Origin: an uncultured Eubacteriales bacterium
GTDB lineage: Bacteria > Bacillota > Clostridia > Oscillospirales > CAG-272
Length of the DNA: 5,649 nt
Direction of reading: 5' to 3'
NCBI GenBank assembly: GCA_934446285.1
Contig: CAKSEI010000107.1
Span: 1-5,649 of the forward strand
Position 1 is the first letter of the stretch; the number at the start of each line of letters is the position of its first letter. The position numbers and the translations under genes were made by a program. Below the pieces are notes generated by a model. That model was not told the origin of the DNA, ran no database searches, and saw only the letters and a program-made list of their open reading frames with translations. This document shows positions 1-5,314 of the stretch, one piece after another.

Positions 1-68
1 CTATGGCACAAGCCGCGTTTCTACCGCCAGGGGATTTTTCCGAAGTGGTGGAAAAGTATCAATTATAA
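1..68 (+). CDS. possible 3' tail of a convergent gene, unidentified (partial)
   Basis: The plus strand is open from the left edge to a TAA at 66-68 in the frame whose first full codon starts at base 3, reading AQAAFLPPGDFSEVVEKYQL at its end. This frame favours G in the first codon position (GCA, GCC, GCG, GGG, GAT, GAA, GTG), as real coding sequence does, and it would end 14 bases before the stop of the sigma gene on the other strand, giving a tidy convergent pair. A second plus frame starting at base 1 is also open, to a TAG at 109-111 (ending with KIVITCLKRHML), and would overlap the sigma gene by 29 bases. It is basic and unusually rich in tryptophan, and I think it less likely. About 20 residues are too few to name a family. 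Either frame, or neither, could be real. Confidence 0.3.
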   Translation, partial: MAQAAFLPPGDFSEVVEKYQL

Positions 69-82
69 GCAGAAAATTGTGA

Positions 83-1639
83 TTACTTGCTTAAAACGAC
101 ATATGTTGTAGGCATTTCAAGCGGATTGTATGAAGTACTAATGTATTTCATATCAACCATTTTCTTTGCCGGAGCGCACACGGTATGATAGAAACGATCC
201 TGCCCTGAAATGCGCGCGACAGACTTTTTCAGCCTGTTTGGGGTATGCTCGCCGATAATATGTTCCGAAACGTTATCTATCGTCTCTATAAGCTCTCCCA
301 TTCTATTTTTCATAAACTGCTCGGCTTTTGCCATAAGCTCACCATATTGCGCCTTTGAATATATGGGCATAGCAACGCGGAAGCCTCCGCTTTCCGATAT
401 AACATAACCTTCGCGAACCATTTCGGCTATGGTTTCAAGGTCGTATTCGCTCAGATTATCAGCAGTACCGTCGGCAATATCGCACAATATATCAATCTTT
501 CTCGGGTTGCCGTAGAAATCATGATGATCGCCTTTGAGCGCAGGTAAATAGTCGAAGAACCATACAGTATCTCCGCCTTTACTTTCAACTGTGCAATAGT
601 TGAAAGTGCGCGCAGTCATATCTCCGGAGTCTTCTTTCAACCATATATCGGCATACTCGCCCCATCCTGTTTTCTCCGGCTTTTCGACATTTTTGAAAGC
701 ATAACCACTTATCGTTCGCCACATTATGGTTGAAAGCTGCCAACGAAGCGTATTTTCGCTGAAGTCAGCACCGTAAAAACCGAGCTTTACATATTCCTCC
801 ATACAGGAATCGACAAATTCAATTATAAGCTTTGCGATGGCATCATATTTTCCGGATACCTTGCGGCAGATCTCTTTCGAACATTCACGGTTGATGATAA
901 CAACATTTGCCGAATATCGTCTGCCGTCATGTACAAGAATTTTCTTTTCGGTCATCTCTTTTATCTCATCGTCCAGATATGGAAGCGGTATTCCTGTTTC
1001 AAGGCTGATCTGCTGAACTGTCAGTGAGTCATTGTAGCAAGCACAAACGATATTCTGCTTGATTTTGCTTTGCATGAATTGCCAAAATTGATTCGGTCCC
1101 TTACCGCTGTACATGGGAATAAGGGCTTTGGGATTGTAGCTGAGTTCTCCGAGATTTCTTTCCATATTCATTCCTTCTTTCAGCATTTTTCTTGATTTGA
1201 ACAGCAGGTATTTTACCATACTTTCGGATATTGCGAGCAAATCTGAAATTTCAGAGCATGAGCGCCCCTCAATATAATACAAAATCGTTGCTTTGCGGTA
1301 TTTTTCCGATAGCAAAGTCAACTCACGCCGGAGAAGATACAGGCGCTCACTGTCGTCCTCCGAAAGTTGATCTTCCGATGGGATATCTTCCGATAATTCG
1401 CAAGTGTTGTTTTTCAGCTTTTTTCTATACCACTGTTTATAAACGTTCCCGGCAACGCCCCACATAAAAGCGTAAAAAGCGTTTTCATTGCGAATATTTT
1501 TGACCGATTTCGTAAGCTCAAGCAGAATATCCTGCGATAGGTCTTCGGCATCCTCTCGTGTGGATGTTTTGGATAAACAATATGAGTATATCGTTTTGGA
1601 TACCTCTGCTATTTTCTCTTGATACGCGATCTCATTCAT
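83..1639 (-). CDS. ECF-like sigma-70 family sigma factor with a long C-terminal extension
   Basis: This 518-residue protein starts like an extracytoplasmic-function sigma factor. Residues 8-74 look like region 2 (TREDAEDLSQDILLELTKSV, then FMWGVAGNVYKQWYRKK), 75-100 are an acidic linker, and 101-156 look like region 4 with its helix-turn-helix (LLSEKYRKATILYYIEG, then SEISDLLAISESMVKYLLFK). Ordinary ECF sigmas end near residue 160-200; this one continues for about 360 residues. Residues 195-250 resemble a winged helix (VQQISLETGIPLPYLDDEIK, then KKILVHDGRRYSANVVI), and 381-426 look like a second one (DLETIAEMVREGYVISESGG, then FRVAMPIYS), each followed by a long helical stretch. I see no transmembrane segment and no adjacent anti-sigma gene, so the extension may regulate the sigma part itself (inference). 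The ATG start is supported by GGGAGG at 1652-1647, 7 bases upstream. By eye the gene is more AT-rich than rqcH. It is transcribed away from ssrA from its own promoter. The sigma assignment is firm; target promoters and signal are unknown. Confidence 0.88.
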   Translation of the reverse strand: MNEIAYQEKIAEVSKTIYSYCLSKTSTREDAEDLSQDILLELTKSVKNIRNENAFYAFMWGVAGNVYKQWYRKKLKNNTCELSEDIPSEDQLSEDDSERLYLLRRELTLLSEKYRKATILYYIEGRSCSEISDLLAISESMVKYLLFKSRKMLKEGMNMERNLGELSYNPKALIPMYSGKGPNQFWQFMQSKIKQNIVCACYNDSLTVQQISLETGIPLPYLDDEIKEMTEKKILVHDGRRYSANVVIINRECSKEICRKVSGKYDAIAKLIIEFVDSCMEEYVKLGFYGADFSENTLRWQLSTIMWRTISGYAFKNVEKPEKTGWGEYADIWLKEDSGDMTARTFNYCTVESKGGDTVWFFDYLPALKGDHHDFYGNPRKIDILCDIADGTADNLSEYDLETIAEMVREGYVISESGGFRVAMPIYSKAQYGELMAKAEQFMKNRMGELIETIDNVSEHIIGEHTPNRLKKSVARISGQDRFYHTVCAPAKKMVDMKYISTSYNPLEMPTTYVVLSK

Positions 1640-1663
1640 TAGCTCGCCTCCCTATCAGTTTTT

Positions 1664-1675
1664 CAGAAGCTTCTG
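1664..1675. repeat. perfect 12-bp palindrome in the sigma-gene leader
   Basis: CAGAAGCTTCTG is a perfect inverted repeat with no spacer. It lies in the predicted 5' leader, 11 bases upstream of the GGGAGG ribosome binding site of the sigma gene and about 40 bases downstream of the likely transcription start. Having no loop of its own, it would make a poor RNA hairpin, and as DNA it could be a site for a dimeric regulator. A chance palindrome of this length is possible but uncommon in so short a leader. Confidence 0.45.
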
Positions 1676-1721
1676 CCTTAATAGTGAAAGCAAAATGATT
1701 TGGTTAAATAATCTTAGAAAA

Positions 1722-1750
1722 ATTATATCATACTTTTTTGATTCTGTTCA
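1722..1750 (-). promoter_or_regulatory. sigma-A-type promoter of the extended sigma gene
   Basis: On the minus strand the -35 box is TGAACA (1750-1745; 4 of 6 match TTGACA), followed by a 17-base spacer and a perfect TATAAT (1727-1722). The spacer ends in TGA, giving an extended -10 (TGATATAAT). Transcription would start near A1715 and leave a leader of about 76 nt. The -35 box lies only 6 bases past the U-tract of the ssrA terminator, so readthrough from ssrA could also reach this gene. The gene appears to be made by the housekeeping polymerase, at least in part, rather than only by its own sigma. Confidence 0.75.
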
Positions 1751-1756
1751 TTGAAT

Positions 1757-1806
1757 AAAAAATCAGCCGAAAGTGGGGCGAAAAACCTCAATTTCGGCTG
1801 ATTTTT
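1757..1806 (-). terminator. intrinsic terminator of ssrA
   Basis: A perfect 15-bp inverted repeat (1758-1772 with 1792-1806; core ATCAGCCGAAA and TTTCGGCTGAT) encloses a 19-base loop and ends in a run of six T on the minus strand. The upstream arm begins at the last base of the encoded CCA, so the tmRNA precursor has essentially no trailer other than the terminator stem. Because the arms are flanked by A and T tracts, the structure could also stop transcription coming from the other strand. Confidence 0.93.
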
Positions 1807-2149
1807 GGTGGAGGCGGGGAGAGTCGAACTCCCGTCCGCGAAGCGTTCCGAAGAGCTTTCTCCCGGTACAGTCAGTCTGAATAATTCCCCTTGCACATCA
1901 GACGGACAGACTGCTCGCTCGGGTAGTCTGCTTATCTGTGACGGCTCCGCAGACGGGACACCGTTCACATTTACCGCGTATCTGACACCCGTTTACCTAT
2001 CCGCGGTATATAGGACGGATGCGCCGCACTTAGGCAGCGAGAGCTACTTCGTTAGAATTAGCGTTTAATTTTAATTTTTGAGGTTTAAGAGTCCTCGCCT
2101 CTACCGGCTGACTCTGCTTCACACTCCGCGTCGAAACCATTACGCCCCC
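1806..2149 (-). ncRNA. ssrA: tmRNA (transfer-messenger RNA), one-piece form
   Basis: tmRNA enters ribosomes stalled on mRNA lacking a stop codon, working with SmpB, accepts alanine, and then serves as template for a degradation tag. This 344-nt gene has the usual parts. The 5' end GGGGGCG pairs with CGCCTCC at the 3' end in a 7-bp acceptor stem whose third pair is G-U, the alanyl-tRNA synthetase identity element. The discriminator is A, and CCA is encoded at 1808-1806. The T arm is GGGAG, TTCGACT, CTCCC (1833-1817). A long-range helix joins 2123-2116 (UGUGAAGC) to 1844-1837 (GCUUCGCG). The reading frame most likely resumes at GCT (2062-2060) and encodes ANSNEVALAA before TAA at 2032-2030. The gene is complete and unsplit, not the two-piece permuted kind. 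Short open frames crossing it are not real genes. Confidence 0.97.
2030..2062 (-). other. tmRNA tag-peptide reading frame (ANSNEVALAA)
   Basis: Reading back from the TAA in the minus-strand RNA, the codons are GCT AAT TCT AAC GAA, then GTA GCT CTC GCT GCC, giving ANSNEVALAA. The ALAA ending is the classic degron read by ClpXP-type proteases. GCT is chosen as the resume codon because alanine is the commonest first tag residue and the bases before it (TTAAAATTAAAC) are the A-rich stretch expected there. The frame stays open further upstream (KLKLN), so the exact first residue is inferred; the C-terminal end is certain. Confidence 0.88.
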
Positions 2150-2159
2150 GTTTATAATT

Positions 2160-2188
2160 ATTATATCATATCTCCGCCGTCAAATCAA
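2160..2188 (-). promoter_or_regulatory. sigma-A-type promoter of ssrA
   Basis: On the minus strand the boxes are TTGATT (2188-2183), a 17-base spacer, and a perfect TATAAT (2165-2160) with the extended TG element (TGATATAAT). The probable start, near A2153, leaves only about four bases before the mature tmRNA 5' end at 2149, which RNase P would remove. A second -35-like hexamer, TTGACG, overlaps at 2183-2178 but is only 12 bases from TATAAT and so badly spaced. This is a strong housekeeping promoter, fitting an abundant stable RNA. Confidence 0.85.
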
Positions 2189-2260
2189 TATATTTTTGCC
2201 TCCGAAATTCTCCCGTTCCTGGGCCGTCCCGACATAAAAAGACAATCTTTCGTTCCGCAT
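2180..2260 (-). CDS. possible 26-residue small ORF upstream of ssrA (weak)
   Basis: An ATG at 2260-2258 opens a 26-codon frame (MRNERLSFYVGTAQER at the start, ending NILI) that stops with TGA at 2182-2180, inside the ssrA promoter. GAGAGG sits 7 bases upstream of the ATG, a usable ribosome binding site. No promoter is evident apart from readthrough past the operon terminator at 2417-2453. The product has no membrane segment or motif I recognise. It may be a chance frame; it is listed because it is the only candidate between the operon terminator and ssrA. The rest of 2189-2416 shows nothing I can name. Confidence 0.15.
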   Translation of the reverse strand: MRNERLSFYVGTAQERENFGGKNILI

Positions 2261-2416
2261 AAAATCGCCTCTCAGCGCGGAAGTGTAAAATTAAGGCTGT
2301 CCAGACTCTGTCCGCCTAAAAAACAATGCTGTTTTCACTCGCCGTACGTTTACCTTTGTCGGATACGGCTTCAGACAACAAAAACAAAAGACTCAGGCTG
2401 CCGCTCCTTCTCTGAT

Positions 2417-2453
2417 AAAAAAAAAGCAGGCTTTCTCATGCCGAGAAAGCCTG
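2417..2453 (-). terminator. intrinsic terminator ending the rqcH operon
   Basis: The minus-strand transcript forms an 11-bp perfect stem, CAGGCTTTCTC with GAGAAAGCCTG, around a five-base loop (GGCAT), followed by C and a run of nine T (2425-2417). It lies 27 bases past the phosphoesterase stop codon. A second copy of the left arm, AAGCAGGC at 2464-2457, can instead pair with GCCTGCTT at 2431-2424, giving a competing, longer hairpin that uses the same right side and part of the U-tract. Confidence 0.93.
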
Positions 2454-2480
2454 AGAGCCTGCTTGATTTTTCTTTTTTAC

Positions 2481-3572
2481 TTAAAAGTCGAGCTTGACCT
2501 CGCCCTTTATCTCATCATTGCTGTCGTGGTAAACGACGTCAATTCCCTTTTCGGTGAGAGTCACCGCGCCGCAGCAGTGGTATGCGGGGTCGCAGTTTTG
2601 GAGAGATGTGCAGATTATCGGGCACGGGAAGCCGAACGTATCGTGAGGTCCGCCGGGTCTCTCAACGAAAAGCTCGTGCAGATGTCCCGAGAGCATTATC
2701 GTCGGGTTTATTTCCTTGAGTTTCTTCGCCCATGCGGCATATCTCTCCTGCTCGATGTCAAACGGGGGACGAATCTTGTGCATGAAAGGATGATGGCTGA
2801 TTATAAGCCTTACCTCGGCATCTTTATATTTCCCGTCCGCTATCATCCTGTCTATAAATGCGTCCTCCTCGTCGCGGAAAGCCTCGCAGCAAACCGTATG
2901 ACCGTACTCGGGGCAGGAGTCGACCTTATCCTCTCCCACGTCAAGCACAACTCCCCAGACAGGTCCGAGCCTGAAAGTATAATAGGACTTGCCGTTGTCG
3001 GTGGGCGTGTAATCGGCAAGCTGCTCGGCATATATGCCGCGCATATCGTGATTTCCGCGCGAGAATATGCAGGGGACTTTGCCCTTTGATACTCCGCCGG
3101 AGATAAGATAAATAGCCTTAAAATACTCAATATCCCCGCTGTGGTTGGGTATATCTCCGTTGAGGATAACAAGGTCGGTGTCGTCACCGAAATAGCTGCC
3201 CGACCTTATCGGCTCTTCAACAAGGCTGTGTGCGTCGGCGATATTTACTATGTGGTACTCATCCTTTTTGCGCAGAGGACGGAAGTCAAACTCCGCGCTT
3301 TCCACGTCTCCGAAGTCAGTGTAATATGGCTTGCGCTCATTTATCTTTCTCAGATTGACGGTGTATTTGCCTGCTCCGTCAAGTGCGGACATGGGCACGC
3401 GCGCTATGTGCAGAAATTTGCCCGAGCGCAGTATACCGTTTGAATGGTCGTAGTAGCACTTGCCCGCGACCTCGACCCACATGGTGCATTCGCTCTTTAC
3501 GAGCGCACAAATCTGATACTCTTCGCCCACCGCGTAGACGGAGGGATATGTGCTCAGGAGTTCGTAATTCAT
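2481..3572 (-). CDS. calcineurin-like metallophosphoesterase with an N-terminal beta-rich domain
   Basis: This 363-residue protein carries the five metal-binding blocks of the calcineurin-like phosphoesterase fold in order: D113-A-H115 (in VNIADAHS), G139-D140 (in LVILNGDIPNH), GNHD at 173-176, H260-H261 (in LIISHHPF), and GHLH at 296-299. These normally hold two metal ions and hydrolyse phosphate esters. Residues 1-100 are a separate region with the look of a beta-sandwich, as in purple acid phosphatase-like enzymes; that is inferred from pattern only. No signal peptide or membrane helix is seen, so the enzyme is probably cytoplasmic. The first block lacks the usual glycine before its aspartate (ADAH rather than GDxH), but every metal ligand is present. 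The ATG overlaps the rqcH stop as ATGA, with GAGAGG 8 bases upstream inside rqcH, so translation is probably coupled. The terminator lies just downstream. The substrate cannot be told from the sequence: a phosphodiester or monoester are both possible. Confidence 0.92.
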   Translation of the reverse strand: MNYELLSTYPSVYAVGEEYQICALVKSECTMWVEVAGKCYYDHSNGILRSGKFLHIARVPMSALDGAGKYTVNLRKINERKPYYTDFGDVESAEFDFRPLRKKDEYHIVNIADAHSLVEEPIRSGSYFGDDTDLVILNGDIPNHSGDIEYFKAIYLISGGVSKGKVPCIFSRGNHDMRGIYAEQLADYTPTDNGKSYYTFRLGPVWGVVLDVGEDKVDSCPEYGHTVCCEAFRDEEDAFIDRMIADGKYKDAEVRLIISHHPFMHKIRPPFDIEQERYAAWAKKLKEINPTIMLSGHLHELFVERPGGPHDTFGFPCPIICTSLQNCDPAYHCCGAVTLTEKGIDVVYHDSNDEIKGEVKLDF

Positions 3573-5314
3573 GGTGTTAACCTCTCTATATCATTTTTTG
3601 ACGGACTGACGTAAGCAGTCCGATTTGTACTGTAAATAACGTATCCCGGCTTTGCTCCCGCGGGCTTCTTAACGAATTTTACGGGAGTATAATCAACGGC
3701 AACGCCCGTCCCGCCCGAAAGGCGTGAGTTATACGCCGCAATGAGCGCCGCGTCCGTTATATCATCATCCGCAGGCTCTTTTCCCGCGCAGCAGAGGATA
3801 ACGTGGCTGCCGGGCGCGTTCTTGACGTGAAACCAATAGTCGCGCTTGTCTGCCGTGCGCAGCGTCAGGCGGTCATTCTGAACATTGTTTCTGCCGCAGA
3901 GTATCTTATATCCCCCCGAAGACTTGAATTCAAGAGGACCCGACGGCGAATGCTTCTTCTTTGAGTAGCCCTTCATGCGCGAGGCAAAGCCCGCGCTGTA
4001 AAGCTCCTCTCTTATCTCATCAAGCTCCGTGCCCGTCCGCACGCGGCAGAGCGCATCAAATACCGTATCGATATACTCAAGGTCGTGTCTCGCAAGCTCT
4101 ATCTGGCGGCTAAGCTCCCTGCGCGCGTTTTTCAGCTTATTGTACTTCTTGTAATAATACTGAGCGTTGGCAGCAGGTGTCAGCCTCGGGTTAAGCGGTA
4201 CGGTAATGCTTTCGCATTTCTCGGAATAGTAGTTCGGAACGCTGACCTCCTCCGCGCGGCTCTTTATCATATACAGGTTAGCCGTCAGCAGGTCGCCGTA
4301 CAGCTTGTATTCATCCATTTTTTCGCATTCGGAAAGCTCGTCCGTCTGAGCGGATATCTTGCGCTCAAGCCGCGACTGCGCCGCACTCAGCAGACGCAGA
4401 ATGTCCGCCGAACGTGTCTTTAAGCTGCTCTGCTCCGCTCGAACGGAATAGAAAGCGTCTATAAGCGCAGACGCTCCGCCGTATTCACGTGTCGGGCAAA
4501 GCGCACCGTATTGGGTTATCGGCATAAAGGAGTATTCGCGCACCTCACCGTCCTTTGTAAAGACAAGGGTGGGGGCGTAGTCGTTCTCCTTTACTCTGCG
4601 GACAAAGGCAGAGAAATAATACCACAGTCTGTCGGTGTCGCACTCTCTCACTTCCTTTCCCGTTTCATGCGAGGAGAGAAATACAATCTCCCGCGCGACA
4701 AGCGGCGAAATGCCGAGAAATGACGATACAATAAGCTTATCCGCCCCGCCGCTGCCCGACTGCATTATTTTGTCAAAATCCGCGCGCGTAACGGTAAGCG
4801 GGTCGGTTTTATCCTGACTCGGCGGCATTTCGTACTGCAGCCCCGGCAGGACCGCGCGCTCGGGACTTTCGCTTATGTCGACATTTTTTATCGCGGCGAT
4901 TATCTTTTTATTATTATCAAGGAAAATAAGATTGCTGAACTTCCCTATCAGTTCGAGGACTATGTATTTCTCACACGGAAAGCCCATCTCATCAAAAGCC
5001 GCAAACGTAAAGAAAAGTACTCTCTCAAAGCCCGGCTGAGTGACCGAAACTATCTTAGAGCCCGAGAGATGCTTGCGCAACAGCATACAGAACATCGGGG
5101 CTTTGACAGGGTTCTCATACTTCCCGCCCGTAATGCAGGCGCGCGAAACTCCTGCGGCGCATGAGAGCAAAAGTCTCAGATTTCCCTCCCTCGCCCGCAG
5201 CAAAAGGACGATATCGTCCTTAGACGGCTGATATATTTTATCTACTCTCGCGTCGGCTGTTCTTGTATTCAGCTCATGCCGTATACAGCCGACCATTCCC
5301 GCATCAAGAGCCAT
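3569..5314 (-). CDS. rqcH: RqcH (NFACT / Rqc2-family) ribosome quality-control protein
   Basis: RqcH binds 50S subunits that carry a stuck nascent chain with its peptidyl-tRNA, recruits alanyl-tRNA, and directs a C-terminal alanine tail that marks the chain for proteolysis. The 581 residues are a full-length match to the family (about 570 in Bacillus). The NFACT-N domain starts at residue 1 (MALDAGMVGCIRHEL) and includes LLRKHLSG at 78-85 and VLELIGKFSNLIFLD at 119-133. A helical and coiled-coil middle covers roughly 295-420, with the signature NAQYYYKKYNKLKNA near 383-397. The NFACT-R domain follows from about 462, with DYWFHVKNAPGSHVIL at 492-507 and KPAGAKPGYVIY near 550. The Bacillus D97-R98 pair needed for tailing appears as E97-R98, a conservative change. 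Older annotations call this family fibronectin-binding protein FbpA; no signal peptide is present and a cytoplasmic role is favoured. The start overlaps the upstream acetyltransferase stop as TGATG, with GGGAGG 4 bases before the ATG (5324-5319), implying coupling. Confidence 0.95.
   Translation of the reverse strand: MALDAGMVGCIRHELNTRTADARVDKIYQPSKDDIVLLLRAREGNLRLLLSCAAGVSRACITGGKYENPVKAPMFCMLLRKHLSGSKIVSVTQPGFERVLFFTFAAFDEMGFPCEKYIVLELIGKFSNLIFLDNNKKIIAAIKNVDISESPERAVLPGLQYEMPPSQDKTDPLTVTRADFDKIMQSGSGGADKLIVSSFLGISPLVAREIVFLSSHETGKEVRECDTDRLWYYFSAFVRRVKENDYAPTLVFTKDGEVREYSFMPITQYGALCPTREYGGASALIDAFYSVRAEQSSLKTRSADILRLLSAAQSRLERKISAQTDELSECEKMDEYKLYGDLLTANLYMIKSRAEEVSVPNYYSEKCESITVPLNPRLTPAANAQYYYKKYNKLKNARRELSRQIELARHDLEYIDTVFDALCRVRTGTELDEIREELYSAGFASRMKGYSKKKHSPSGPLEFKSSGGYKILCGRNNVQNDRLTLRTADKRDYWFHVKNAPGSHVILCCAGKEPADDDITDAALIAAYNSRLSGGTGVAVDYTPVKFVKKPAGAKPGYVIYSTNRTAYVSPSKNDIERLTP

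Noticed and set aside
35..57. Inverted repeat TTTTCC ... GGAAAA just past the sigma gene stop, considered as a terminator
   Set aside because: The stem is six AT-rich base pairs with no following U-tract on the minus strand, and it probably lies within the tail of a convergent gene.
2340..2385. Imperfect inverted repeat TTGTC ... GACAA in the spacer upstream of ssrA
   Set aside because: Only five base pairs around a 13-base loop with no T-run; it is expected by chance and not supported as an operator or terminator.
1805..2497. Plus-strand open frames of 87 and 139 codons, and a minus-strand frame of 81 codons, across the ssrA region
   Set aside because: They cross the tmRNA, whose acceptor stem, T arm, tag frame, promoter and terminator explain the sequence; the frames have no ribosome binding site or recognisable protein pattern.
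2852..3187. Minus-strand frame of 111 codons inside the phosphoesterase gene
   Set aside because: It lies in another frame of a confirmed gene and is rich in Ser, Thr, Arg and Pro in the manner of an out-of-frame reading.
2463..3443. Plus-strand frames opposite the phosphoesterase gene (up to 208 codons)
   Set aside because: The minus strand carries all five phosphoesterase motifs in one frame; the plus frames are its complement, with no domain pattern.
4085..5231. Several plus-strand frames opposite rqcH
   Set aside because: The minus-strand protein is a full-length RqcH with conserved N- and C-terminal signatures, so these are antisense shadows.
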